Part shown: piece by piece, positions 1 to 8,712 of the stretch | How positions within the stretch are numbered: the stretch's first letter is position 1 | Layout of the letters: each line of letters starts with the position of its first letter | Source of the DNA: JBBRYW01 sp038253945 | GTDB lineage: Bacteria; Actinomycetota; Thermoleophilia; Gaiellales; Gaiellaceae | Assembly: GCA_038253945.1 (NCBI GenBank) | Contig: JBBSGR010000002.1 | Coordinates: 1 to 64,000, forward strand | DNA length: 64,000 nucleotides | Direction: 5' to 3' | Position numbers and translations under genes: made by a program | Notes under the pieces: model-generated | What the model was told of the DNA's origin: nothing | The model's input: only the letters and a program-made list of their open reading frames with translations | Databases searched by the model: none

Positions 1-59
1 CCCTCCCGTCCGCATCACCCATCCCTGGCCCGACGAGCGATTCAACGCTCGCACCCAAG

Positions 60-287
60 TCAGGAGCCCAGTGCGTTAGCAGCGCACGCTGGGATCTGCG
101 CGGGGGGCCGCCCGCAAGGGCGGTCCCTACCGCGATAGTGCCGCACATAGACGCGGAGGACGCGCTCGAGGTGGCGCCGGTTGAAGATCAGGAGCCGGTC
201 GAGGCACTCTCGTCGCGCGCTCCGTCGACGATCTCGGCCTGGCCGCCCGCGAACGGCAGATCGTCGTCGTGAATGACGTGGCGCCAA
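60..287 (-). mobile_element. Transposase C-terminal remnant
   Basis: The minus-strand reading contains a stretch like the end of an integrase-type (DDE) transposase: RRECLDRLLIFNRRHLERVL followed by RVYVRHY. In IS3/IS481-type transposases this precedes a conserved NRERPH-type ending. Here the reading turns into low-complexity Arg/Gly/Pro residues after RHY, and no catalytic core precedes it within the window. I read it as a decayed fragment next to the etfA stop. It could be the edge of a larger remnant beyond the window. Confidence 0.5.
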
Positions 288-306
288 CCCGACCGCGGTG
301 TGCGGG

Positions 307-1212
307 CTACGCGCTGTTCTTGCGGAGCTCAGCGACGATCGCGGGAACGATCTCGTGGAGGTCGCCGATCACGGCCCAATCGGCTCGCGCGACGATCGGC
401 GCGTTCTGATCCTTGTTGATCACGAGGATCCGCTTTGCGCTCTTGCAGCCGACGATGTGCTGGATCGCGCCGCTCACGCCGCATGCGATGTAGAGGTCGG
501 GCGCGATGCGTTCCCCCGTCTGTCCGACTTGGTCGGAGTGGGGCCGCCAGCCGAGATTCGTGACGACACGCGAACCGCCGACCGCGCCTCCGAGGAGGTT
601 CGCGAGCTCCTCGAGCACCTCGAACCCCTCCTTGCTGCCGACGCCGCGGCCGCCGCCTACGACGACGCGTGCGGTGTCCAGCCGAACGTTTCCGGCAGTC
701 GGCTCCTCGCGGCGCGTGACGTGTGCGCGAAAATCCTCGTCGTTCAGCGTGGGGGTGAAGTCGTCCACCGTCGTCCTGATTCCCGCGGGCTCCGCGTCGA
801 TCGCGTGCAGCGCGACGGTCAGGAGCTTCGGCGTTCCGGTCAGACGCGCCTCCTCGAGCAAGCTGCCGCCCCAGCGCTGCCGTGTGAGCTGCAACACGTC
901 GGAGTCGACCTTCGCGTCGATCACGTTCGCGGCCAACGGAGCCTCGATCCGTGCCGCGACGTGCGCGAGCACCTCGTGCCCGCGGTCGGTGCCCGGAGCG
1001 ACGACGATCTCCGGCTCGAGCTCCAGGACCGCCTGCGCCCATGCCGCAGGCGCGTACTCGTCGAGCCGCGGGTGCACGGCGCGTCGCGCACGCGCCACGT
1101 AGCCGTCGACCTCCATGTCGCCGAAGACGAGCGCCTCGACCTCTCCAAAGCGCCGCGCGAACGTGAGCGCCTCGAGCGAGGCTGGATCCCCGTCGACGAG
1201 GCCGAGGATCAC
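307..1212 (-). CDS. etfA: Electron transfer flavoprotein alpha subunit
   Basis: FAD-binding subunit of the heterodimeric electron transfer flavoprotein, a soluble carrier that accepts electrons from flavin dehydrogenases. The 301-residue length is normal. The C-terminal FAD domain is clear: GGGRGVGSKEG at about 186-196, HSDQVGQTG at 225-233, GVSGAIQH at 245-252 and NKDQNAPI at 266-273. The GTG start overlaps the etfB stop as GTGA, so the two are translationally coupled. It is the last gene of the gntR-dehydrogenase-etfB-etfA operon, and dimethylglycine and sarcosine dehydrogenases are known ETF users. This pairing fits that role. Confidence 0.95.
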   Translation of the reverse strand: MILGLVDGDPASLEALTFARRFGEVEALVFGDMEVDGYVARARRAVHPRLDEYAPAAWAQAVLELEPEIVVAPGTDRGHEVLAHVAARIEAPLAANVIDAKVDSDVLQLTRQRWGGSLLEEARLTGTPKLLTVALHAIDAEPAGIRTTVDDFTPTLNDEDFRAHVTRREEPTAGNVRLDTARVVVGGGRGVGSKEGFEVLEELANLLGGAVGGSRVVTNLGWRPHSDQVGQTGERIAPDLYIACGVSGAIQHIVGCKSAKRILVINKDQNAPIVARADWAVIGDLHEIVPAIVAELRKNSA

Positions 1213-1970
1213 GACGCGACCAGCCCGAGCTCGCGGAACACTGCGACGACGCGCTGTGCCGCAGCGGCGCCGGCGCCGAGCACCTCGACGTGCGTCTCGG
1301 TCTCCTGAGGCACGACGAGCCTGATCGTCTCGAGCGCACTCGCGCGCGGCTGCGGCCGGAATCGCTCGATCAGCGCCTTCCTTGCGCGGAGGCGGCCTCG
1401 CACGGATGCATAGCGCGGGAGGTTGATCCCTTCCTTCACCGTCACGACCGCGGGGAGCGGCAGCTCGAAGATCTCCCAGCCCCCGCCTGCCTCCCGGCGA
1501 GCGATCACGTTCCCGTTGTCGATCTCGATCCCCTTGATCCCCGTCACGCAGGGCAGCCCCAGCATCTGCGCGATGCGCACACCGACTTGGTAGTCGGCCG
1601 TATCCGCCGCCTCGTTGCCGAGCAGCACCAGGTCGAACGGCTCGGGCTGTGCCCGCATCGCCTCGGCCAGCGCGGCCGCCGTCGCCTCGGCGCTCCAGTC
1701 GCCGCCGTTCGTCTCGAGGAGTACCGCGCTGCCGATTCCCATCGCCATCGCGTTCTGCAACTGCTCGGTCGCGGCGGCGGGTCCGAGCGTCAGCACCGTC
1801 GTCGAACCGCCGTGCTTCTCAATGATGCGGAGCGCCTCCTCCACGGCGCACTCCTCGTGCGGCGAGATCGTGAAGCCGAGGAGACTGGTATCGATCGCCT
1901 GGCCATCGGGCGTCAGCGTGATCCGTGCGCCGGTCTCCGGAACGCGCTTGACGCAAACGCCGACGTTCAA
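1209..1970 (-). CDS. etfB: Electron transfer flavoprotein beta subunit
   Basis: AMP-binding beta subunit of ETF, 253 residues with the start chosen here. The reading frame is open far upstream, but homology to EtfB begins at NVGVCVKRVPETG. A TTG codon there overlaps the stop of the upstream dehydrogenase as TTGA, matching the NTGA pattern of the whole operon. GNEAADTADYQVG lies at about 118-130. The partner-recognition segment GINLPRYASVRGRLRARK lies at about 181-198, equivalent to the NEPRYxSLPGIxKAKKK loop of the family. It forms the heterodimer with the etfA product, which follows with a GTGA overlap. Confidence 0.93.
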   Translation of the reverse strand: MNVGVCVKRVPETGARITLTPDGQAIDTSLLGFTISPHEECAVEEALRIIEKHGGSTTVLTLGPAAATEQLQNAMAMGIGSAVLLETNGGDWSAEATAAALAEAMRAQPEPFDLVLLGNEAADTADYQVGVRIAQMLGLPCVTGIKGIEIDNGNVIARREAGGGWEIFELPLPAVVTVKEGINLPRYASVRGRLRARKALIERFRPQPRASALETIRLVVPQETETHVEVLGAGAAAAQRVVAVFRELGLVAS

Positions 1971-4489
1971 CTGCGGACTCGCGTGTTCTCCGGATCGAAC
2001 AGCGAGCGGCTGCCCTTCACAGCCACCGTGACCGGGTACCGGTCGCCCATGTACTGCACTAGGAGCTGGTTCCCCTCGTCCGCGTGCTCGGGCGGCAGAT
2101 ACGCCATCAGCACGTGCTTGCCGACCGACGGTCCGGAGCCGGCGCTCGTGACGTACGCACCCCGGCCCTTGTGGTCCGCGATGCGCCTGCCGTCCGGCGT
2201 CAGGATCGGCTCGCGCCCGAGCATATAGCGCTTCTTCCCGTTCGACGGCGACGTATTGTCGTCGACGGTCAGGGTGCAGAGGATCGCGGCCGGCTCCTCG
2301 TCGCGGTGGCGGAGGTGCGCCTCCTTGCCGATGAAATCCGCGTCCTTGACGCTCGGGCGCTCCATCCCGGCCTCGACGACGTTGTACTCCGTCTCGAGCT
2401 CGGCGCCGTAGAGCCGGTAGCCCTTCTCGATCCGCCCGGTCGTCCCGTACACGCCGATCCCGGACGGGACGATGCCGAGCGGCCGCCCCGCCTCCCAGAC
2501 CGCGTCCCACATCGCGGCGCCTTGCTCCATCGGCGCGTACAGCTCCCAGCCCAGCTCGCCGACGTACGAGATGCGTGACGCGAGCGCACGGACCGGGCCG
2601 ACCTCGATCCACTTGCAGCGCGCGAAGGGGAAACCTTCGTGCGAGACGTCGTCACTGGTGATCGACGCCAGCACGTCGCGCGCACGCGGTCCCCACAACC
2701 CGAGCGTGCACCAGGCGGAAGTGACGTCGTCGAGCGCGGCGGAACCATTCTCCGGGAGATGGTCCTCGAACCACTTCTTGTCGCGCGGGCCGTCGAGACC
2801 GCCCGTGACGATGCGGAAGAGATCCTTGCCGAGGCGCATGATCGTGAGGTCGGCCTTGAAGCCGCCGTTCTGATCGAGGATCGACGTGTAGACCACGCGG
2901 CCGAGGGCGACGTCCATCTCCGCCACCGCCATTTGCTGCAGGTACGCGAGCGCTCCGGGGCCTACGACGTCGAAGACCGCGAACGCCGAGATGTCGATCA
3001 TCGCGACTCGGTCGCGCATCGCGAGATGCTCGGCGTTGATGATCGGGGACCACCAGCGCGACTCCCACTCCGCCTCGCGCGGCATCACGCGGTCGCCGTA
3101 CTCCTCCAGCAGCGGCTCGTTCGACGCGTACCACCATGGCCGCTCCCAGCCGGCGGTCTCGTAGAAGACGGCGCCGAGCTCGCGCTCGCGCGCGTAGAAC
3201 GGGCTGAGCCGCACCTCGCGGTTCGACAGCCATTGCTCCATTGGGTGGACGATCCCGTACGTCCGGTTGTAGCCCTCGGACGAGCGAGCGTCGACGTGAC
3301 GCTTCGTACGCTGGTGCGGGTAGAAGCGCGCGACGTCCGCGGTGTGCAGATCGGTCTCCGGCGCGCCCTCGACAGCCCATTCGGCGACGGCCTTCGCGAT
3401 CCCCGGCGCCTCTTTGATCCAGATGGCCGCGACGGACCAGAGGCCCTTCACCTCCGTTTCCCCCAGCAGCGGCATGCCGTCAGGTGTCAGCGAAAGCAAC
3501 CCGTTGATCGAGTGCCGGATTCCCGCGCCCTCGGCGGTCAGGATCTCCGGCATCAGCTCGAGTGCCTGCTCGAGCTGGAGATCGAAGTCCTCGGACGTGA
3601 ACGGCAGCTCCGTCGGCGAGAGTGCGGCCTCTTCGTTCGACGGGATGTCGTCGGGATCCATCAGGATCGGCCGGTGCGCATATGAGCCAACCTCCAGGTC
3701 GCTGCCGTTCTGACGCTCGTACATGTTCGTGTCCACGTCGCGCACGATCGGGAAGAAGATCTCGCCCGGCGTCTCCTCGAACAGAGGGATCGGGCCGACG
3801 CTGATCATCTGGTGCACGGCCGGGGTCAGCGGGATCGTCGCGCCCGCCATGCAGGCAATGCGCGGGCTCCAGACGCCGCACGCGACGAACACGTACTCGG
3901 TGTCGATCGAGCCTCTGTCGGTGTGGACGCAGCGCACGCGGTTCGCACCGACGTCGATGCCAATCACCTCGGTGCCCGCGAGCACGCTCGCGCCGCGCGC
4001 CTGTGCGTACTCGCGCACCAACGTTCCCGCGCGCAGCGGGTCGACCACCGAGACGCCCGGCGTGTAGAAGCCGCCGAGGATGACGTCCCTGTTCAGGAAC
4101 GGAACCTTCTCGAGCACCCGATCGGGCGTCAGCAGCTCGCAGCCCTCCTCGCCCCAGGAGAGCGCCGACGACATGCGCCGCTCGAGCTCCTCCATGCGTT
4201 CCTTCGTCCGCGCGATCTCGACGCCGCCGCTGACCGTGGTGAGGCCGAGCTCCTCGTACTGGCGTGCGCTCTCCTTCGTGAGCGTCGTCATCTCCTTCGA
4301 GTGATCGACGGGAAAGATGAAGTTCGACGCGTGACCCGTGGAACCGCCCGGGCTCGGCAGGGCGCCCTTCTCGAGCAGGACGAGATCCGTCCAGCCGAGT
4401 CGCGAGAGGTGGTACGCCATGCTGTTGCCGGCGATGCCGGCTCCGACCACCACGGCCTGCGCTGACGAGGGAAGCGGGGTGGTGCTCAC
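1967..4489 (-). CDS. Dimethylglycine/sarcosine dehydrogenase-like flavoprotein (DAO-GcvT fusion)
   Basis: 840-residue two-module flavoenzyme of the dimethylglycine/sarcosine dehydrogenase family, which oxidatively demethylates N-methyl amino acids, passes electrons to ETF and moves the C1 unit to tetrahydrofolate. The N-terminal DAO domain has the dinucleotide motif GAGIAG (16-21) and GSTGHAS (49-55). His53 aligns with the histidine that carries covalent FAD in the family motif TWHxAG, although the Trp is Gly here. A linker (FAO_M) and a GcvT domain follow from about residue 440. The GTG start has AAGAGG about 8 nt upstream and overlaps a short upstream reading frame as GTGA. The exact substrate (dimethylglycine, sarcosine or a related amine) cannot be read from sequence. 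Confidence 0.85.
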   Translation of the reverse strand: MSTTPLPSSAQAVVVGAGIAGNSMAYHLSRLGWTDLVLLEKGALPSPGGSTGHASNFIFPVDHSKEMTTLTKESARQYEELGLTTVSGGVEIARTKERMEELERRMSSALSWGEEGCELLTPDRVLEKVPFLNRDVILGGFYTPGVSVVDPLRAGTLVREYAQARGASVLAGTEVIGIDVGANRVRCVHTDRGSIDTEYVFVACGVWSPRIACMAGATIPLTPAVHQMISVGPIPLFEETPGEIFFPIVRDVDTNMYERQNGSDLEVGSYAHRPILMDPDDIPSNEEAALSPTELPFTSEDFDLQLEQALELMPEILTAEGAGIRHSINGLLSLTPDGMPLLGETEVKGLWSVAAIWIKEAPGIAKAVAEWAVEGAPETDLHTADVARFYPHQRTKRHVDARSSEGYNRTYGIVHPMEQWLSNREVRLSPFYARERELGAVFYETAGWERPWWYASNEPLLEEYGDRVMPREAEWESRWWSPIINAEHLAMRDRVAMIDISAFAVFDVVGPGALAYLQQMAVAEMDVALGRVVYTSILDQNGGFKADLTIMRLGKDLFRIVTGGLDGPRDKKWFEDHLPENGSAALDDVTSAWCTLGLWGPRARDVLASITSDDVSHEGFPFARCKWIEVGPVRALASRISYVGELGWELYAPMEQGAAMWDAVWEAGRPLGIVPSGIGVYGTTGRIEKGYRLYGAELETEYNVVEAGMERPSVKDADFIGKEAHLRHRDEEPAAILCTLTVDDNTSPSNGKKRYMLGREPILTPDGRRIADHKGRGAYVTSAGSGPSVGKHVLMAYLPPEHADEGNQLLVQYMGDRYPVTVAVKGSRSLFDPENTRVRS

Positions 4490-4575
4490 GAGCCAGCCTC
4501 TTGGAGCTGATGCGGAGCGAGCGGCTGGTTACCGCGGGTGCAACTTCGGCCATCCCAGACCCGTAGGGTGCTCAC
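4486..4575 (-). CDS. Putative 29-residue coupled peptide, repeat copy 1
   Basis: A 29-codon reading frame lies inside the 86-bp repeat: GTG with AAGAGG upstream, then a peptide beginning STLRVWDGRSC and ending QLQEAGS. Its TGA overlaps the GTG of the dehydrogenase (GTGA). Because 86 is two more than a multiple of three, each repeat unit starts and stops one frame in register with the next start. There is no recognisable domain. It could be a translation-coupling leader or a by-product of the duplication. Confidence 0.3.
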   Translation of the reverse strand: MSTLRVWDGRSCTRGNQPLAPHQLQEAGS

Positions 4576-4661
4576 GAGCCAGCCTCTTGGAGCTGATGCG
4601 GAGCGAGCGGCTGGTTACCGCGGGTGCAACTTCGGCCATCCCAGACCCGTAGGGTGCTCAC
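4572..4661 (-). CDS. Putative 29-residue coupled peptide, repeat copy 2
   Basis: Identical in sequence to the peptide encoded by the neighbouring repeat copy. Its GTG overlaps the gntR stop (GTGA) and its TGA overlaps the GTG of the next copy. No clear Shine-Dalgarno precedes this first GTG, so translation would depend on ribosomes finishing gntR. Coding status is uncertain. Confidence 0.25.
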   Translation of the reverse strand: MSTLRVWDGRSCTRGNQPLAPHQLQEAGS

Positions 4662-5344
4662 GAGCCGGTCAGGACGCGTCGCATGGCCTGTTCGAAGTCG
4701 AGCACGTGCCGGCGCATCGTCTCGCCGGCGCGGTCGGCGTCTCCGTCATGGATTGCCTCCAAGAGCTCGCGATGACCCAGCACCGCCTGCTCCAGCTCTC
4801 GGGCCCGATCGAGCGCGAGGTGCCAGATGCGCAGCGCCAGGACGTAGTACTCCTCGAGCGTGGCCTCGAGGAACGAGTTGTGGGCACACCGGTACACCTG
4901 GCGGTGGATCCGCTCGTCCAGGGCCATCAGCTCGCGCGCGTCCAGCTCATGTCGGCCTGCCAACTCGTCGAGGAGCGCCTCCAACGCGCCGCAGTCCTCG
5001 TCGGTCGCACGCTCCGCGGCGAGCCGCGCGGCGTAACTCTCCAGAACGGATCGCACCTCTGCCAGGCTCGCGAGGTCGCGGATCTCGACGCTTGTCACAA
5101 ACATGCCGCGGCGCGGGTAGACCTCCACCAAACGCTCCTGGGCGAGCCGGCGCAGCGCCTCGCGAGTCGGCGTACGACCGACCCCTAGTCGCTCCATCAA
5201 GTCGCGTTCGTCGATGACCGCGCCGGGGCGCAGCTCGAGCGAGACGATCATCTCCCGGATCGCGTGGTACGCCCGCTCGGCCAGCGATGCCACTTCGAAG
5301 GCCGAGGCATGGAGAACCCCGATCTGCGCCTTCGCCTCTGCCAC
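4658..5344 (-). CDS. GntR-family (FadR/FCD) transcriptional regulator
   Basis: 228-residue regulator. The N-terminal winged helix includes LERAYHAIREMI-like residues and the recognition segment GVGRTPTREALRRL. A C-terminal all-helical FCD domain follows, with its usual acidic/His positions (DERIHRQVY, then a late RRHVLDFEQ). FCD regulators bind small carboxylic or amino acid effectors. It starts with GTG and has no evident Shine-Dalgarno, so the mRNA may be leaderless. It is the first gene of the minus-strand operon and divergent from the betaine-type importer, so it probably controls both sides in response to a betaine-pathway metabolite. That is inference. Confidence 0.85.
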   Translation of the reverse strand: MAEAKAQIGVLHASAFEVASLAERAYHAIREMIVSLELRPGAVIDERDLMERLGVGRTPTREALRRLAQERLVEVYPRRGMFVTSVEIRDLASLAEVRSVLESYAARLAAERATDEDCGALEALLDELAGRHELDARELMALDERIHRQVYRCAHNSFLEATLEEYYVLALRIWHLALDRARELEQAVLGHRELLEAIHDGDADRAGETMRRHVLDFEQAMRRVLTGS

Positions 5345-5345
5345 G

Positions 5346-5366
5346 GAGATACATTACTCATATCTC
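5346..5366. promoter_or_regulatory. Candidate GntR operator
   Basis: An inverted repeat with perfect 6-bp arms GAGATA and TATCTC separated by 9 bp, lying directly upstream of the gntR GTG. It is AT-rich in a very GC-rich background, as expected for an operator or a -10 region. Autoregulation by the GntR protein is the simplest reading. Confidence 0.4.
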
Positions 5367-5454
5367 AGCTCGTTTCCATCCGCACCAGGCCGGGACGATA
5401 GACACGCGCAACCACGCAGCAGATGCCCTCGTCCCTCGGAGTACGATTGGGGGC

Positions 5455-5607
5455 CTGTCCGGAAAGTCGACCAGGGCGCCTGACAGGCGCTACGTGCCAC
5501 GAGGCTGCGTCCTCGGTCGCGCAAATGTGCCTGCACATTCACGCTCCCTGCGTCCTTGCCTCGCACCACGTATCGCGTGTCATCCACCGCGGCCACTTTC
5601 CGGACAG
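5455..5607. repeat. Pair of 13-bp perfect inverted repeats
   Basis: CTGTCCGGAAAGT at 5455-5467 and its exact reverse complement ACTTTCCGGACAG at 5595-5607 flank about 127 bp in the divergent spacer between gntR and the importer ATPase. They may be paired operator half-sites or looping sites. The distal copy lies inside the N-terminus of the longest possible ATPase reading frame, which argues for the later ATPase start. Confidence 0.55.
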
Positions 5608-5618
5608 ACCCCTTGGCC

Positions 5619-6698
5619 GTGACGGTGGTGGTGCAGACCGATACCGCCGGCTCTCTCGGCCACCACATCGACCGCGGCGGCGCCCCGCTCATCCGCGCAC
5701 AGGGCGTCTGGAAGATCTTCGGGCGCCACGCCGATCGCGTGATCGGAACACCGGACGCTGACCTGCCGCGCGCGGAGCTCCGCGCGAAGCACGACTGCGT
5801 CGCTGCCGTCCGCGACGTCTCGTTCGAGGTCTGGCCGGGAGAGGTGTTCGTCGTCATGGGGCTGTCCGGCTCCGGCAAGTCGACGCTCGTGCGCACGCTG
5901 ATACGGCTGATCGAGCCTACCGCCGGCGACATCGAGATCGACGGCAAGGACGTCATGGCCCTGAGCGGCGCCGAGCTGCGACAGCTCCGGCGCCACACCT
6001 CGTCGATGGTCTTCCAGCATTTCGGCCTGCTTGCGCACCGGCGCGTGATCGATAACGTCGCGTTCGGGCTCGAGGTGCAGGGCGTGCCGAAGGCAACGCG
6101 GCTGGCACGCGCCGCCGAGGTACTGGCGCTCGTAGGGCTGGAGGACTCCGCGAACCAGTTCCCGGACCAGCTCTCCGGCGGCATGCAGCAGCGCGTGGGC
6201 CTTGCCCGGGCCTTCGCCGTCGACCCAAAGGTCATGCTCTACGACGAGCCATTTAGCGCGCTCGACCCGCTGATCCGCCGCGACATGCAGGATGAGGTCT
6301 GCCGGCTTCAGATCGAGACCGGGAAGACGATGTTCTTCATCACGCACGACCTGCCGGAGGCGCTGCGCCTCGGCGACCGGATCGCGATCATGCGCGACGG
6401 CAAGATCGTCCAGCTCGCCACGCCGGAGGAGCTCGTCGGCTCGCCGGCGGACGACTACGTGCGGAACTTCATCCGCGATATCCCGCGCAGCCACGTGCTG
6501 ACGCTGCGCTGGATCATGCGGAACCCCGAACCCGGCGAGACGGACGGCCCCACGTTGCCGGTTACGACCACCGTGCGGAACGCGCTCCCGTTGATCGCCG
6601 GCAGCGAGCGGCCGGTGCGGGCCGTCGACAACGGCAAGGTCGTGGGCGTCGTCGACCGAACCACGGTCCTGAACGCGATCGCAGGCGAGGGCGACTGA
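5619..6698 (+). CDS. proV: Glycine betaine/choline-type ABC importer, ATP-binding subunit
   Basis: ProV/OpuAA-type ATPase of the osmoprotectant uptake family. With the GTG start chosen, the Walker A motif SGSGKST lies at about 83-89, the signature LSGGMQQR at 185-192, Walker B VMLYDEP at 205-211 and the switch His in ITHD at 241-244. An N-terminal extension before Walker A and a C-terminal CBS-like tail are typical of ProV/OpuAA. A longer frame opens at a TTG at 5556, but its extra residues are poor and overlap an inverted repeat. It is followed after 2 nt by the permease gene. The substrate class is known for the family; betaine versus choline versus DMSP is not determined. Confidence 0.9.
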   Translation: MTVVVQTDTAGSLGHHIDRGGAPLIRAQGVWKIFGRHADRVIGTPDADLPRAELRAKHDCVAAVRDVSFEVWPGEVFVVMGLSGSGKSTLVRTLIRLIEPTAGDIEIDGKDVMALSGAELRQLRRHTSSMVFQHFGLLAHRRVIDNVAFGLEVQGVPKATRLARAAEVLALVGLEDSANQFPDQLSGGMQQRVGLARAFAVDPKVMLYDEPFSALDPLIRRDMQDEVCRLQIETGKTMFFITHDLPEALRLGDRIAIMRDGKIVQLATPEELVGSPADDYVRNFIRDIPRSHVLTLRWIMRNPEPGETDGPTLPVTTTVRNALPLIAGSERPVRAVDNGKVVGVVDRTTVLNAIAGEGD

Positions 6699-6700
6699 CG

Positions 6701-8677
6701 GTGGCAACGGCGACCGGCTACGCAGTACCGGCCGCGGCGATTCCGGCACCACGCCCGTGGTGGCGCGGCCGCACCGGCCTCGTGCTCGGCGTCGCGCTCG
6801 TGCTGCTGATCGTGTTTCTCGGCTGGAAGAGCACGCTCCCCTGGCCGGACGGGCTCGTCTGGAACTCGTTTCCGGGCTACCTCGACCGCTTCCAGACGTG
6901 GCTGAGCGACAGCCGCAATGCCGTCCACCCGAGCTTCGTCTTCGCGATCTTCAACGGCTTCGCGAGCTTCCTCGACAACCTCGTCTCCTGGTTCACGACC
7001 TTCTTCGAGAAGGTGACCTGGGTCGGGACGGTCGCCCTCGGCACGGTCGTGGTGCTTCGCTTCGGGCACTGGAGGCAGGCGCTCGGGGTGCTCGCCGCGT
7101 TCGCGTCGTTCGCGCTGATGGGGCTGTGGGAGCAGAGCGTGCAGACGTTCGCGCTCACCGTCGCCGCGGTCGGGCTCTCGCTGCTCGTCGGGATGCCCCT
7201 CGGAGTGATCGCGGGCCGCTCGAATCGCTTCCTCCGCTTGCTGACGCCAGTGCTCGACGCGGCGCAGATCGTGCCGGCCTTCGCATACCTGATGCCGGTT
7301 GTCATCCTGTTCTCGGTCGGTCCGGGCGCGGCAGTGGTCACCACGATGATCTACGCGATGCCGCCGGCGATCCGCATCACTGCGCTCGGCATCCGCGGCG
7401 TGCCCACGAACACTGTCGAGGCGGCTGCAGCGATGGGGTCGACGCGCTGGCAGACGATCGCGAAGGTGCAGCTCCCGCTCGCGCGGCGGATGCTGCTGCT
7501 CGCGGTGAACCAGACGATCCTGTTCGCGCTCTCGATGGTCGTGATCGCGGGGCTCATCGGCGGCGCCGGGCTCGGCGACGTCGTCACGAACGGGCTCTAC
7601 TCGAACCCGGCTCTCGCGATCCTCGGCGGCCTCGCGATCGTGATCATGGCGATCGCGCTCGACCGCTCGACGGAATCGATGGCCAACCGCACCGACCCCG
7701 CACGGCGGCATCTGACCGATGAGAAGAAGCGGCGGCTACGCCTCTTCACGCTCGCGTCCGTCGCCGGCGTCGGCCTCGCCGTGGGGCTCGGCCACGCCTT
7801 TGGCGCAGGTGGGATCTACTCCGGCCGGACGGCACAGGAGTGGCTGCTGCGCTACGTCCAGAAGGCGCTCGACTACGTGCAGAACCCGTACACGTGGATC
7901 TTCCACATCACCGAGCCGACCGGGAACTTCATCGTCCAGCGCGGACTGCAGCCGCAGAACAGCTTCTTCACCGAGACACCCTGGCCGGTGATGTTCCTCG
8001 GCCTGGTCGCGATCGCGTTCCTCGTCAGCGGGCTGAGGCCCGCGGCGATCACGGCGGTGATGTTCGGGACGATCGGCCTGCTCGGCGAATGGGCGACCTC
8101 GATGGGCACGCTCGCGCAGGTGCTCGTCGCGACTCTGATCACCGTCGCGATCGGGGTTGCGCTCGGCGTGTGGGCGGCCGAGAGCCGGGTCGTCGAGCTG
8201 ATCCTGCGCCCGATCAACGACGTCCTGCAGACACTGCCGCAGCTCGTCTACATCATCCCGTTCATCTACCTGATGCCCGTGTCGCAGGTGCCGGGGGTGG
8301 TCGCCTCGGTGCTGTACGCAGCGCCCGTCGTGATCCGGCTCGTCTCGAGCGGCCTGCGCAGCGTCTCGCCCGAGGCGGTCGAGGCGGCGGGCGCGTTCGG
8401 CGCCACCCGGCGGCAGGTGCTGCTGAAGGTCAAGATCCCCCTGGCGCGCGACGCGATCATGCTCGGCGTCAACCAGGGGATCATCATGGTGCTCGCCGTC
8501 GTCGTGATCGGCGGGCTGGTCGGCTCCGGCGGGCTCGGCTACCAGGTTGCGCAGGGGCTGCAGCGCAACGCGTTCGGGCTGGGTGTGATCGCATCGGTCG
8601 CGATCCTTGCGCTCGGGATCGCGCTCGACCGGACGACCCGGGGGCGCGCACGCGCCCGACGGGAGGGAGCGCTTTGA
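6701..8677 (+). CDS. proW: Duplicated ProW-type ABC permease
   Basis: 658-residue membrane protein made of two ProW-like permease halves in one chain. Each half carries the cytoplasmic EAA loop that docks on the ATPase: AAAAMGSTRWQTIAKVQLPL in the first and AAGAFGATRRQVLLKVKIPL in the second. Each is followed by a conserved N-Q segment and a Gly-rich end (GGAGLG and GSGGLG). Single-domain ProW proteins are about 300-350 residues, so this is a head-to-tail fusion that presumably supplies both pore subunits. It starts with GTG just after the ATPase stop and is followed by the binding-protein gene. Confidence 0.9.
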   Translation: MATATGYAVPAAAIPAPRPWWRGRTGLVLGVALVLLIVFLGWKSTLPWPDGLVWNSFPGYLDRFQTWLSDSRNAVHPSFVFAIFNGFASFLDNLVSWFTTFFEKVTWVGTVALGTVVVLRFGHWRQALGVLAAFASFALMGLWEQSVQTFALTVAAVGLSLLVGMPLGVIAGRSNRFLRLLTPVLDAAQIVPAFAYLMPVVILFSVGPGAAVVTTMIYAMPPAIRITALGIRGVPTNTVEAAAAMGSTRWQTIAKVQLPLARRMLLLAVNQTILFALSMVVIAGLIGGAGLGDVVTNGLYSNPALAILGGLAIVIMAIALDRSTESMANRTDPARRHLTDEKKRRLRLFTLASVAGVGLAVGLGHAFGAGGIYSGRTAQEWLLRYVQKALDYVQNPYTWIFHITEPTGNFIVQRGLQPQNSFFTETPWPVMFLGLVAIAFLVSGLRPAAITAVMFGTIGLLGEWATSMGTLAQVLVATLITVAIGVALGVWAAESRVVELILRPINDVLQTLPQLVYIIPFIYLMPVSQVPGVVASVLYAAPVVIRLVSSGLRSVSPEAVEAAGAFGATRRQVLLKVKIPLARDAIMLGVNQGIIMVLAVVVIGGLVGSGGLGYQVAQGLQRNAFGLGVIASVAILALGIALDRTTRGRARARREGAL

Positions 8678-8712
8678 CATCTCACAATCGAGGGCAGGCA
8701 AAGGAGGATCGA

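Larger units (their letters stand above)
4481..4666. repeat. 86-bp tandem direct repeat, 2.2 copies
   Basis: Two full, identical copies (4481-4566 and 4567-4652) are followed by a 14-bp partial third copy (4653-4666). The partial copy forms the last bases of gntR. Each unit read on the minus strand carries the AAGAGG ribosome-binding site and the GTG start context that the dehydrogenase gene uses. It fills the entire spacer between gntR and the dehydrogenase. Confidence 0.97.

Noticed and set aside
1971..2612. Upstream extension of the etfB frame
   Set aside because: It is antisense-free but overlaps the dehydrogenase in another frame with no EtfB homology; the TTG at 1970 fits length and coupling.
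4338..5188. Repetitive plus-strand frames across the 86-bp repeat
   Set aside because: They arise only because the repeat is open in several frames; there is no start signal or protein character.
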